A DNA stretch of 64,000 nt from Spirochaetales bacterium (GCA_016342585.1 JAEINK010000011.1:1-64000), one strand, 5' to 3'; counted from the first letter of the stretch, positions 48,035-57,950 are shown. Numbers and translations are program-made. Notes: generated by a model not told the origin, from the sequence alone.

Positions 48035-51000
48035 CTACATGCCTCCCTTGGTTAACATAAAGGTTACCACCACAAAGATAATCATCTGCAGAAGGTAGGT
48101 CTGACCGTTTCCGGTGTAGATCCTTCTTGCGAATCCTGCAATGGCATGGAGAAAGTCGGAGATTGAATTCCAGAATTTTGTGGTGAAAGGATATTCAAGA
48201 AATCCCAGAGCCTTTCTGACCGGTGCAAAGAAGTTATAGGAGAAGTGGGTTGTCTCCGGTCGGGCCGGACGTTCGGCTGCATAGACGATGTTGAACTGTT
48301 TTACCATTTGCGCCCGTCTGCCGCCGATTGTGATGATGATAAAGAATAAAGCGAACAACCCCATGAAGGTCCACATGACGGCTACGCCGTTCCAGTATCC
48401 ATACTGGGTGGAGGCCAGGTTTCCCGTCCAGACCAGGGCCCCTTCAGTGGTGAACTCTTTCAGGATCTCCCCGATGGGTCTTAAGAAAGAGCCGGGGAAG
48501 AATGAGAGAAACATGACCACACCCAGAAGAAGAACCTGGGGAAGTATGATGAAAAAGGGAGCTTCTTTAACCTTTCGGTGCTCATCCTTCAGTTGCCCCA
48601 GGAAGATCGCAAAGATCAATCTGAAGAGGTAGAGGAAGGCGATTATACCGGCAGCACCGGCGACCGCACCCTGAAGCATCCAGCCCTTATCCAGGACAGC
48701 ATTATAGGTGATCCATTTTCCACTGAATCCCGCCAGAGGAGGGATCCCCGAGAGAGCGATAATACACACCAGAACACTGAAGAAGGTTATGGGCATCCTT
48801 TTTATTAATCCGCCCATCTGGTACATATTTTTGGTCTTTGTCCTGTAGACTACCCCGCCTACTGCCAGGAAGAGGGTGACCTTATAGACAAAGTGGACGA
48901 TTGAAAGTGAAAGGGCTGCAAGCCATCCAAGATGACTCATAAGGGATATGGCAAATAATGCGTATCCCATCTGACCTATACTTGAATAGGCGAGGAGGCG
49001 TTTTGCATCCTCCTGCATGGCAGCCATATAGTTTGCCACCAGGGCGGTGATGACGCCAACCCAGCTCAGGACGTAAGGTAGATCAATCACACCTATAGAT
49101 TGTCCACCCATGGCGATGGCTGTCATAAGCAGGCCGAATACACCTGCTTTCAGGAGGATCCCCGAAACCATGGGGGATACATCCGTCTCCGCCTCGGCAT
49201 GCGCTCCGGGGAGCCAGATGTGAAGTCCCGCCGATGCCATCTTGGTCATAAAACCAACAGCCAGCAGGAGGAATATCACCCCTGAATAGGGGGTTATCGC
49301 GGCACTTTTCAGTACCTCGAGGCTGATCGAATGGGCTCCCGTTCCGGCATAACTCAAGCCGAATCCCATTAAAATGAGGTATGCTCCCCCAAGAGAGAAA
49401 AGCATATAACTTAAGGCGTGGGGCTTCGACTTCTTTCCTCGAAGGATCAGAAAGTATGACCCGAGGGTCATGATCTCCCAGGAGAGGAAGAAGCTTAAGA
49501 ACTCTTTAGCTTCGATAATACCGATGAGCCCTGCGAACATCAGTCCTACAGAGGGGTAGAACCCCACCCTTTTTCCCTTCTTTCCGAAACCGGGGAGGAG
49601 GGTTATGAGGGCCCCAATAATGAAGATCATAGCAAAAATGGAGCGGTAACTCTCGGCTGCCTGCATAAATGGATAACCGTAATAGGCTATAGCACCCATT
49701 ATCAGGAGGTTTTTCACAATGGCCGGCAGGAAATCAATAAGCATGAGTACAACAACAGCTCCCAGAAGGATCCAGTTGAATCCCATCTCGAAAGAGGACA
49801 TACCTGCTGAAAAATAGCCGAGGGCTAGGAGAAGTCCCGCATTTACAAAAACAGGTTTTACCGAGCCGAACCGCCAGTCCAGACTGTCGGTCTGGTCATA
49901 TCCATTTTTGAAGGCATTGCCGAACCAGCGCATTAAGTACACGGCTTCAAGCATGGAGCCGCCCAGGATAACAATCATCCATACGATACCATCCCTGGCG
50001 GCCAGTCCCATTATAAGATCCCATTTTGCAAAGAAAGAGGGAAAGGGGGGCAGACCCAGGAGGGCGAAAATGCCTATGGCGAATGGGGCCAGGAGTATTA
50101 TCTTCTTTCGAATTACACCCCATTCATGAACAGACTCCTTCTTTACAATCCCGGCCAGCCAGAAGAGGAGGGCCTTCGCCAGGGCATGGGTGATGAGGAT
50201 ACCGAGGACAATGAATTCTCCCTTGGTAATGTTAAAGATCTGCACCAGAGAAAAGGCCATAACCACAAGCCCTACCTGTGATATGGAGGAATAGGCCAGG
50301 AGGCGGCGGGCATTATCCTGCTTCAAGGCCAGGAGATTCATGCCGACAAAGGTTATTGCCCCGATTACCGCGGCCGCTTCCAGGAAGGCCCCGCCGGTAA
50401 CACCCATGATTTTTGTGTAGGCATAAAACATGGCAGTTGTTGTTCCCGAGGCCACCAGGGCGCTGACCGGGGGTACCGATGCCTCGTAGGCATCAATTCC
50501 CCAACCATTTACCGGGAAGGGTTTTAACTCCATGATCATCCCTATGAATATAAGGAAGAATCCGGTATAACCTGCCGATATCAGTCCGGGATTCATCATT
50601 CCTCTGATAATATCTATATTGAGCGATCCTGTTGTGTAGTATGTGAAGATAATACCCAGGAGCATTAATCCGCTCACCAGGGCTCCGGCGATGATGAATT
50701 TAAATCCTGCACCAAGCTGCTTCAGGTTACTCTTCAAGGCGATTAGCCCTGCCGAGGCAATGCTCACGATTTCGATGAACACAAAAAGATTGAACAAATC
50801 TCGTGTAAGAATGACTCCGTTTAATCCTGTTACAAATACCAGTAAAAGCATAAAGATATAAACAGAAGATTTTCCCTTTTCGGGTTTCAGGAATAAACCG
50901 CTTAAGAGTGCCGAAAAATTCACCAGGAGGAGGAGAATCGCTTCGGTCCTTCCCATATACAGATTGATCGAGAGGGGCGGTTTGAATCCTGCGGTGAAAA

Positions 51001-51181
51001 CGTTCACCTCTGTCCCCGTTCCTGCCAGGAAGCTGTAAGCGGCCTGGAGAGAAATGGCCGTCATCAGTGTGAGAGCCGCCAGGGTCAGGACTTTTTGAAT
51101 GTTAATATTGACTTTTCTGAACAGCCCGAGAAGGAAAGCCGTTCCGAGAGCCGTAATTATCAAGTAAATTGGGTCTACCAT
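48035..51181 (-). CDS. Tandem-fused double proton/Na+ antiporter subunit (MrpD/NuoN-type + second MrpD/NuoL-type)
   Basis: 1048 aa with two antiporter modules: LFNLFVFIEIVSIAS...IMELKPFPVNGWGIDAYEASVPPVSAL and FLSFFLSWEIMTLGSYF...ASAGLHIWLPGAHAEAETDVSPMVSG. Confidence 0.9.
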   Translation of the reverse strand: MVDPIYLIITALGTAFLLGLFRKVNINIQKVLTLAALTLMTAISLQAAYSFLAGTGTEVNVFTAGFKPPLSINLYMGRTEAILLLLVNFSALLSGLFLKPEKGKSSVYIFMLLLVFVTGLNGVILTRDLFNLFVFIEIVSIASAGLIALKSNLKQLGAGFKFIIAGALVSGLMLLGIIFTYYTTGSLNIDIIRGMMNPGLISAGYTGFFLIFIGMIMELKPFPVNGWGIDAYEASVPPVSALVASGTTTAMFYAYTKIMGVTGGAFLEAAAVIGAITFVGMNLLALKQDNARRLLAYSSISQVGLVVMAFSLVQIFNITKGEFIVLGILITHALAKALLFWLAGIVKKESVHEWGVIRKKIILLAPFAIGIFALLGLPPFPSFFAKWDLIMGLAARDGIVWMIVILGGSMLEAVYLMRWFGNAFKNGYDQTDSLDWRFGSVKPVFVNAGLLLALGYFSAGMSSFEMGFNWILLGAVVVLMLIDFLPAIVKNLLIMGAIAYYGYPFMQAAESYRSIFAMIFIIGALITLLPGFGKKGKRVGFYPSVGLMFAGLIGIIEAKEFLSFFLSWEIMTLGSYFLILRGKKSKPHALSYMLFSLGGAYLILMGFGLSYAGTGAHSISLEVLKSAAITPYSGVIFLLLAVGFMTKMASAGLHIWLPGAHAEAETDVSPMVSGILLKAGVFGLLMTAIAMGGQSIGVIDLPYVLSWVGVITALVANYMAAMQEDAKRLLAYSSIGQMGYALFAISLMSHLGWLAALSLSIVHFVYKVTLFLAVGGVVYRTKTKNMYQMGGLIKRMPITFFSVLVCIIALSGIPPLAGFSGKWITYNAVLDKGWMLQGAVAGAAGIIAFLYLFRLIFAIFLGQLKDEHRKVKEAPFFIILPQVLLLGVVMFLSFFPGSFLRPIGEILKEFTTEGALVWTGNLASTQYGYWNGVAVMWTFMGLFALFFIIITIGGRRAQMVKQFNIVYAAERPARPETTHFSYNFFAPVRKALGFLEYPFTTKFWNSISDFLHAIAGFARRIYTGNGQTYLLQMIIFVVVTFMLTKGGM

Positions 51182-51525
51182 TTCAGCTCCTCGAATTTAT
51201 CAATTTCCAATGTTCCTTTTTTGTCATACATGTTAACCGCATAGGTCAGCATGAAAGCCGTTATACCAAGGCCGATTACAATGGCTGTCAGAACCAGGGC
51301 CTGGGGGACGGGATCAACATATGACTTTCCTATATCGGAAAGGCTTTCAACGATCGGTGCCGTACCTGAGGCACGATATCCAACAGCGATCATTATCAAG
51401 TGGATTCCAAGGTCAAAAATCGTGAATCCGACTATCATTCTGATAATATCCTTGTTCGTAAGTACAGCCCATAATCCCAGGAGAACCAGGATGACGCCTG
51501 TTACAATTGCTGCAGTACCTATCAT
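51175..51525 (-). CDS. mrpC: MrpC/MnhC (NuoK-like) subunit
   Basis: MIRMIVGFTIFDLGIHLIMIAVGY, DPVPQALVLTAIVIGLGITAFML. Confidence 0.88.
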   Translation of the reverse strand: MIGTAAIVTGVILVLLGLWAVLTNKDIIRMIVGFTIFDLGIHLIMIAVGYRASGTAPIVESLSDIGKSYVDPVPQALVLTAIVIGLGITAFMLTYAVNMYDKKGTLEIDKFEELKW

Positions 51526-52229
51526 TTTTCTGATACCTCCTCTACCGTGTCCCCTTTCAGGGTCACAACGACTGAACTCAGCTCGGAACCGACTTTTAAT
51601 CCGACTACCGAATAGATGACTGGAATGAGTCCTCCACTTATCAGAGTTCCGTATTCACCAAGGGGGAGAATTCTGCTGTCGAGGAATCCATTGACTGTAA
51701 GAAAGAGGCCTACGGCACCCAGAGCAACATAGGTCATCCCCGAGATCGATTCGATAATCGAGAGTACGGTATGTCCAATCTTTCTGTTAGGATCTGCGAG
51801 AACCGTGAGAACCATTCCCGACGCTATGATGGCGCCGCCCTGGAATCCCCCTCCCGGACTAAGGTGTCCATTTATAAAGACATAGACCCCGAAGATGAGT
51901 ATGAGGGGAAACAGAAAACCTGAACCGGTTTTGAGGAGTTCACTGGCCTCTCTCCGGAGACCATTCTCATTTTTATTAAGATGGATAAGGAGACCCACCA
52001 CGGCCGCTGCGGCAAAAAGGATGGTAACCTCTCCCAGGGTATCGAGTCCCCTGTAGGAGACAACAACCGCCGTAACCACATTGGCCGCCCCGAGTTCCTC
52101 AGGCCCTTTTTCAAGATAGTGGGCCGATGCCTCGGGCATCCCCGCCGGTTCTGTAAATTGCAGTACAAACGGGCTGATTATTATTCCAAGGGCGACTAAC
52201 ATAAGGAGGATGAATGCTTTTCTGATCAT
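51522..52229 (-). CDS. mrpB: MrpB/MnhB-type subunit
   Basis: YRGLDTLGEVTILFAAAAVV, YVFINGHLSPGGGFQGGAIIA. Confidence 0.88.
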   Translation of the reverse strand: MIRKAFILLMLVALGIIISPFVLQFTEPAGMPEASAHYLEKGPEELGAANVVTAVVVSYRGLDTLGEVTILFAAAAVVGLLIHLNKNENGLRREASELLKTGSGFLFPLILIFGVYVFINGHLSPGGGFQGGAIIASGMVLTVLADPNRKIGHTVLSIIESISGMTYVALGAVGLFLTVNGFLDSRILPLGEYGTLISGGLIPVIYSVVGLKVGSELSSVVVTLKGDTVEEVSEK

Positions 52230-52465
52230 CTTTCTCCCCCCCTAACTTTCTTTAGAGCAAAGAAAAATATGAAGGTTGTCAGTCCGCTTCCAATGGCTGC
52301 CTCAGTCATGGCTACATCCGGTGCTGCAAGAATTATGAATAAAATAGAAGAAAAAAGTCCTGCCGCTCCTGCTGCCAGGATGGAAACCGTTCTATCCCGG
52401 GTGACCACTGCCAAAACCGCTGCGGATAAGGTGAACAGGGCGATGATAATAAAAATAATTTCCAT
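52226..52465 (-). CDS. DUF4040/MbhD-type subunit
   Basis: ILAAPDVAMTEAAIGSGLTTFIFFFAL. Confidence 0.85.
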   Translation of the reverse strand: MEIIFIIIALFTLSAAVLAVVTRDRTVSILAAGAAGLFSSILFIILAAPDVAMTEAAIGSGLTTFIFFFALKKVRGGER

Positions 52466-52467
52466 AT

Positions 52468-52791
52468 CTATTTCACCTCCTCTGGTGTTTCAAGTTTATC
52501 TTCAATTGTTTTATCACTCATTTTTTGTCCGCTGAAATGGGCGCCTCTGGCAACCACATGGGAGGATATCGGGTTCGTGAGGATAATGAAGAGGATTAGG
52601 ATCACAAGCTTCGTTGTCCATTCCGGGTGGATAAAGGCCATGCCAATCATGACGACGATGGTTCCCAGGGTTGTTGCCTTTGTTCCCGTTTGTATTCTGT
52701 TGTAGACATCGGGCATTCGAATTACCCCAAGGGCGCTTAAGAAGAATATAAGGGATCCTATAAGCATTAATATTGAACCTGCAAGAATCAT
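52468..52791 (-). CDS. mrpG: MrpG/MnhG subunit
   Basis: GVIRMPDVYNRIQTGTKATTLGTIVVM. Confidence 0.88.
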   Translation of the reverse strand: MILAGSILMLIGSLIFFLSALGVIRMPDVYNRIQTGTKATTLGTIVVMIGMAFIHPEWTTKLVILILFIILTNPISSHVVARGAHFSGQKMSDKTIEDKLETPEEVK

Positions 52792-53051
52792 TACAGCCCC
52801 CTTTCGTAATAACGGGCAACGACGAGGACTCCGATGAAACTCAGGAGTGCATAAACAAGTGCCACATCGACATAAATGAATCTTTCCAGTAGATGAGCCA
52901 GTATCACGATTAGTGACATGGCAATAATGGAAGCGGTATCGAATGCTACCACCCTGTCCAGGATCGAAGGCCCAATAATAAATCTGATGAGTATTATGCC
53001 AATACTTATCAGGATTATTATGACGGATACTAAGATAATTTGATCAGCCAA
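52791..53051 (-). CDS. mrpF: MrpF/MnhF subunit
   Basis: RFIIGPSILDRVVAFDTASIIAMSLIVILA, YVDVALVYALLSFIG. Confidence 0.88.
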   Translation of the reverse strand: MADQIILVSVIIILISIGIILIRFIIGPSILDRVVAFDTASIIAMSLIVILAHLLERFIYVDVALVYALLSFIGVLVVARYYERGL

Positions 53052-53535
53052 AGATTACCTCCAGATGTTTCTCAAATTTATCCACGATTTTTTCGGTAGC
53101 TTTTTCAACATCGGTGGATGACGCGTCGATCCAGTGGATATAGAGTTTGTCTTCCATAATGTCCACTGTCAGTGTTCCCGGAGTCAGGGTAATCGAATTC
53201 GCCAGGGCCAGCCTGCCGAGTTTTGATTTCAATTTTGTCTTTACTTCCACAACGGCCGGGTTGATCCGAACCTTTGGGGTAATTACCCTGGACATAACAT
53301 CAATGTTTGATTTTATGAGTTCAAACAAAAAAACAAATAACCAGGTAAACATGGCTGCTATCGCTTTCGGTGAGAATTTCATTGTCCCAAACAGATCTGT
53401 TTTTACAAGAAAGGCTGTCCCCAGGATGGCGAGCAGGACTCCGGTGATCAGAATCTCTTTTCTTACACTTGAATTCAGTCCAATCCAGAACAGGAGTCCC
53501 AGACAAAATGAAATCAGTACAGTCTTTACTTTCAC
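53044..53535 (-). CDS. mrpE: MrpE/MnhE subunit (GTG start)
   Basis: ANSITLTPGTLTVDIMEDKLYIHWID; GGAGG Shine-Dalgarno upstream. Confidence 0.9.
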   Translation of the reverse strand: MKVKTVLISFCLGLLFWIGLNSSVRKEILITGVLLAILGTAFLVKTDLFGTMKFSPKAIAAMFTWLFVFLFELIKSNIDVMSRVITPKVRINPAVVEVKTKLKSKLGRLALANSITLTPGTLTVDIMEDKLYIHWIDASSTDVEKATEKIVDKFEKHLEVIFG

Positions 53536-53626
53536 TAAAAACCTCCATCTTTTTTAATCCTGCTTCAGTCTGACACAGAAGTTATCTCAATTATGATGTT
53601 TTAATTAACTTGACAGAATTGCTATG

Positions 53627-53654
53627 ATTTTAACATTAAATATAAAAAAGTCAA
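53627..53654 (-). promoter_or_regulatory. Candidate promoter of the Mrp/Mbx-like operon
   Basis: Minus strand TTGACT-N16-TAAAAT about 90 bp upstream of mrpE. Confidence 0.5.
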
Positions 53655-53894
53655 TATAATTATATCGTTATATTAAGATTGATTGATGTTGCTGGAGCCA
53701 CCTCCTTTTCTTTAATTATAATCGAAGAGATAGGGAAATCTCAAATTTGGCAGTTTTTTTACCTTTTCAAATTTAAATTGAGAGAGGGTGCAGGAATATG
53801 GGGGGAAACCGGGACCCTTTTTCATAAAATTATCCAATTCTGCAGGACAGGGGGCAGATAGATCATTCGGTAATTTTCCTGTATCTTATCACCC

Positions 53895-55655
53895 ATGTTA
53901 CGCCAATTTATTCGCTATTACATACCCCACCGGAGGTTGTTTGCCCTCGATATGTCATGTGCGGTAACTGCTTCGTTTTTATCCATACTGTTTCCGTTTT
54001 TAACGCGAACCCTTATCAGTGAATATCTTCCCTCCGGGAATATACGCCGCATTATTATTACCCTGGCTTTCATGCTTGGGATTTATGCCACCCAGTCTTT
54101 TCTCACCTATATCCGGGTAAAGTGGGGGCACGTCCTCGGGGTCCGGATGGAGGCCGATATGAGGCGGGACCTCTTTGGTCACATTCAGAAACTCTCCTTC
54201 AGTTATTTTGATCAGGTGAAGACCGGCCATCTGATGAGCCGGATATCCAATGATCTGAATGTGATTTCCGAGATGGCTCATCATGCACCGGAAGATCTCA
54301 TAATTTCGATAATTGTCCTCATCATGGCCTATGCGGTCATGTTCGTTTTTAATACTTCCCTGGCAATGATCTCTCTCATCCCCATGCCCTTTATGGCTTT
54401 GTGGGGAATTTACATGGGAAGCCGGATGAGAAAGGGATTCCGGCAGGTCCGGAAGGAGATCGCCGAGATAAACAGTACTGTGGAGAATTCTGTGCAGGGT
54501 ATCCGTGAGGTTAAATCTTTTGGGAATGAGAAGCTGGAGAAGGCAAGATTTCACAACAGCAATGACTCGTTCCGGATTGCCAAGGAGGTGATGTATGGCC
54601 GAATGGCGGTCTTTCACTCCTTCATGGGCTTTCTCCGGGAGACCTACTACTTCTGTGTGATCGCCGGTGGTGTCATCCTGATTTTCAAAGGCCGACTGGA
54701 ATTGGTAGACCTTCTTGCATTCATCCTTTATGTAGGAATAATTCTTCCTCCCATAGATCGGCTAATCAATTTCACCGAGCAGCTCCAGCAGGGGATCTCT
54801 TCCTTTGAACGTTTTATTGAAATTATGGAGCTTCATCCGGATATTGAGGATGGGGAAAATGCTGTTGAGTTCATTGCCGGAGGAGGGGAACTATCCATCA
54901 ACAATATAAGTTTTAAATATGATAAATCCCCCGACTGGATTTTGAAAGATATATCCCTTAGGATCAAAGGGGGCCGAACCATTGCCATTGCCGGGGAATC
55001 CGGGGCAGGGAAGAGTACTCTGGCCGCTCTCATCCCCAGGTTTTATGATATTCAGCAGGGCGGGATTGAAATTGACGGTCAGGATATAAGGGGTGTTCAG
55101 CAGAGAAGCCTCCGAAAAGCTATAGGGATCGTTCAGCAGAATGTATTTCTATTTGATGGTACAATAAGGGAGAATATAATCTACGGTAAACCCGATGCGG
55201 TGGACGATGAGCTTAATGCGGCAGTTGAGATGGCAAATCTTGGAAGCTTTATTAATACCCTTCCCGAGGGACTGGATACCCAGGTGGGAGAACGGGGTAT
55301 CCGGCTTTCCGGTGGTCAGAAGCAGCGGATTTCCATTGCCAGGGTATTCCTTAAAAATCCGGAGATTCTGATCCTTGATGAGGCAACCAGCTCTCTGGAT
55401 AATGAATCGGAGGCGCTCATACAGGAGGCCCTTTGGCAGCTCTGTGAAAACAGGACGACCATCATTATTGCCCACAGATTGTCCACCATTATGCGGGCCG
55501 ATAAAATATTTGTTATGAGAAACGGAAAAATAGTGGAAGAGGGAACACATGGGGAACTTTTATCCCTGGGCGGCTATTATAAAGACCTGGCGGACAAGGG
55601 AACCCTGGAGGCTGAAAATGCTGAATATAATCAAAGTGAACAAGGAGAAATTTAG
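53895..55655 (+). CDS. ABC transporter, fused permease/ATP-binding (MsbA/LmrA-type)
   Basis: TM domain; AGESGAGKSTLAALIPRFYD, RLSGGQKQRISIARVFLKNPEILILDEATSSLD. Confidence 0.93.
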   Translation: MLRQFIRYYIPHRRLFALDMSCAVTASFLSILFPFLTRTLISEYLPSGNIRRIIITLAFMLGIYATQSFLTYIRVKWGHVLGVRMEADMRRDLFGHIQKLSFSYFDQVKTGHLMSRISNDLNVISEMAHHAPEDLIISIIVLIMAYAVMFVFNTSLAMISLIPMPFMALWGIYMGSRMRKGFRQVRKEIAEINSTVENSVQGIREVKSFGNEKLEKARFHNSNDSFRIAKEVMYGRMAVFHSFMGFLRETYYFCVIAGGVILIFKGRLELVDLLAFILYVGIILPPIDRLINFTEQLQQGISSFERFIEIMELHPDIEDGENAVEFIAGGGELSINNISFKYDKSPDWILKDISLRIKGGRTIAIAGESGAGKSTLAALIPRFYDIQQGGIEIDGQDIRGVQQRSLRKAIGIVQQNVFLFDGTIRENIIYGKPDAVDDELNAAVEMANLGSFINTLPEGLDTQVGERGIRLSGGQKQRISIARVFLKNPEILILDEATSSLDNESEALIQEALWQLCENRTTIIIAHRLSTIMRADKIFVMRNGKIVEEGTHGELLSLGGYYKDLADKGTLEAENAEYNQSEQGEI

Positions 55656-55657
55656 AA

Positions 55658-55906
55658 ATGAATATACTGATAAGAAACCTTTCAAGGCAGACCACGGAAA
55701 AGGACCTGAGAAACCTTTTTGCTTCATTCGGAACCATATCCGCCCTGAATATTGTTATGGATGAAGCGTCGGGACAGTCGAAGGGGTTTGGTTTTGTGGA
55801 GATGAGGGACGTCAAAGAGGCGAAAAAGGCGATTCATAACTTGAATGGCAAAAAGATAGATGGGGAAAAGATAAGGGTAAAATCCACAAAACAGCGGATG
55901 ATCTAG
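55658..55906 (+). CDS. RRM-domain RNA-binding protein
   Basis: NILIRNLSRQTTEKDLRNLFASFG and KGFGFVEM RNP motifs. Confidence 0.9.
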   Translation: MNILIRNLSRQTTEKDLRNLFASFGTISALNIVMDEASGQSKGFGFVEMRDVKEAKKAIHNLNGKKIDGEKIRVKSTKQRMI

Positions 55907-55919
55907 AGATAGGGCTGTT

Positions 55920-57257
55920 ATGAACCTTAAGGAAATATTGACTTCGGTTAAAGATACGGATGATTTGCTCATCGGTTCAGGGGTGATAGAAAACTGCGCC
56001 TCTCTGTTCAGGAAGCACTGGCCCGGCAAAAACGGGCTTATTGTGGCCGATTCCAACACCTGGGCGGCCGGCGGGGAGAGACTTGGCACTCTTCTGGATG
56101 GTGAAGGGATATTTCTCCTTCCCCCCCTGATCTTCGGAGTCCCGCCCCTCCTTCATGCGGATTATACGGGTGTGGAGCTCATCATCAACCAGGTTGTAAA
56201 CCCCCGGGATACCATCCTGATTGCGGTCGGTTCAGGAACCATAAATGATCTTGTTAAAAGGGCCTCTTTTGAACTTAACCAGGAGTACCTTTGTTTTGGT
56301 ACGGCTGCCTCTATGGATGGGTACTGCTCCTCCGGGGCGGCTCTGGCACGGGATGGCCTGAAACAGACTCTGGCGTGTCCCGCGCCAAAGGTGATTGTTG
56401 CCGATACGGATATTCTGAAGACCGCGCCCGGGGCAAGTTCGGCTGCCGGTTATGGGGATCTTGCAAGCAAGCTCACCGCCGGTGCGGATTGGATTATCGC
56501 CGATTTTACCGGAGATGATCCCATTGATGAGAGTGTCTGGAATATTGTACAGCCCCGGCTTGGCGTTTGGCTTGCTGAACCGGCAAAGCTGAGGGCTGGT
56601 AATCCGGATGTGCTGGCTGCCGTCTTTGAGGGGCTTAATTTCAGTGGTCTTGCCATGCAGGTTCTGGGTCGTTCTAGGGCTGCCTCGGGTGCTGAGCACC
56701 TTTTCAGCCATATATGGGAGATGTCGGGTCATCTTGGTGCTGACGGGAATCCTGTCTCCCATGGTTTTCAGGTTTCACTTGGTATCCTTTGTGTTACCGC
56801 TCTGATGGAGGAGGTCTTCCGCCTGAAGGCTCATGAGATTGATATCGAGCAGGCTCTTAGACAATACCCCAGCTGGGATAGCCGGGTGTTGGAAATTGAG
56901 TCTTTCATGGGGTGTTTTCCCTCCTATACCGAGTATTTTGATATTTGCCGGGAAAAATATTTAAGCCGGGATGAACTTCAGATAAAACTATCCCGTCTGA
57001 AAGAGGGGTGGGAAGAGCTTAAGTCCAATGTCTGGAAAAAACTTCCCCACTATTCTGAGATGAAGAGCATGCTTGAACTGGCAGGTTGCCCCGTCTCTCC
57101 AGGTGATATAAATCTTGACAGGGCGACAGCCCTTTCGACCTACAGAAAAGCCCAATGCATGCGGAACAGGTATACGATTCTGGATCTGGCCTACGAACTT
57201 GGTATCCTTGATCGATGTGTCGGGAGGATTGACCGGAACCAACTGTATCTCAATTGA
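55920..57257 (+). CDS. araM: sn-glycerol-1-phosphate dehydrogenase (AraM/EgsA family)
   Basis: IAVGSGTINDLVKRASFE, CFGTAASMDGYCSSGAALARDGLKQTL, GAEHLFSHIWEM. Confidence 0.85.
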   Translation: MNLKEILTSVKDTDDLLIGSGVIENCASLFRKHWPGKNGLIVADSNTWAAGGERLGTLLDGEGIFLLPPLIFGVPPLLHADYTGVELIINQVVNPRDTILIAVGSGTINDLVKRASFELNQEYLCFGTAASMDGYCSSGAALARDGLKQTLACPAPKVIVADTDILKTAPGASSAAGYGDLASKLTAGADWIIADFTGDDPIDESVWNIVQPRLGVWLAEPAKLRAGNPDVLAAVFEGLNFSGLAMQVLGRSRAASGAEHLFSHIWEMSGHLGADGNPVSHGFQVSLGILCVTALMEEVFRLKAHEIDIEQALRQYPSWDSRVLEIESFMGCFPSYTEYFDICREKYLSRDELQIKLSRLKEGWEELKSNVWKKLPHYSEMKSMLELAGCPVSPGDINLDRATALSTYRKAQCMRNRYTILDLAYELGILDRCVGRIDRNQLYLN

Positions 57258-57288
57258 GAGGAGCCGCTGCCATAAGCTGCCATAAAAA

Positions 57289-57333
57289 CGGGGCTGCCTT
57301 CCTGTTCTTCCGGAAATCCAGCCCCTTTGTCTT
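57289..57333 (+). terminator. Candidate terminator after araM
   Basis: GGGGCTG (57290-57296)...CAGCCCC (57319-57325) then TTTGTCTTT. Confidence 0.45.
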
Positions 57334-57353
57334 TCTTTGCCAGTCGCTTACAG

Positions 57354-57950
57354 TTAGAAACTGAATCCTCCGAAAACCCCCAACTCAAAATTCTTTAAAG
57401 GGTAGATTTCAATCTGTGTTGCCGGAATCGGCTGGTTGTAAACCCTGTATAGAACCTTGGCTCCCACATGAATCCCGCCCAGCCGCAGGGCCGCTCCTCC
57501 GCCAGCCTGTATAAAGAGAGAGAGCATGAGAGGATCTTCCGCCGGCTCCTCCTCTCCCGCCATCATCTCCTCGGTCAGTTCCACTCGTCCGGCATTTCCT
57601 ATCCCCAGTTCAACGAAGGGATCAATCGCGAAATCCCCAAGAAAATGGTATCGGAAATCAAAGGAGCCAATCCAGTCCAGATACCATTCATACTCAAGAT
57701 CCGGAGAATCAGACTCAATAGGAGTAAAATCCGTCAGGTAGGTCATACCAAAGCCGATGTTATCAAGCTTAACCTCCCAGTAGAAACCGGGGATCATATT
57801 CAGCTCTCCCTCAAATTCGGGTCTGGTCTCCTCGTTTAATGGATTCTCCATAAGTTCCATGGTGCCAATACCACCAAGTCTGAATGTTTCCGCGGCCAGC
57901 GTAGACCCTATGAGGATTATTATCAGTAATATAAAGATTTTCTGTTTCAT
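57354..57950 (-). CDS. Hypothetical outer-membrane beta-barrel-like protein
   Basis: Signal peptide; alternating hydrophobic strands; C-terminal FELGVFGGFSF ending in an aromatic residue. Confidence 0.6.
   Translation of the reverse strand: MKQKIFILLIIILIGSTLAAETFRLGGIGTMELMENPLNEETRPEFEGELNMIPGFYWEVKLDNIGFGMTYLTDFTPIESDSPDLEYEWYLDWIGSFDFRYHFLGDFAIDPFVELGIGNAGRVELTEEMMAGEEEPAEDPLMLSLFIQAGGGAALRLGGIHVGAKVLYRVYNQPIPATQIEIYPLKNFELGVFGGFSF

Noticed and set aside
54000-54617. 205-aa minus ORF antisense to the ABC exporter
   Set aside because: Shadow ORF; His-rich out-of-frame translation.
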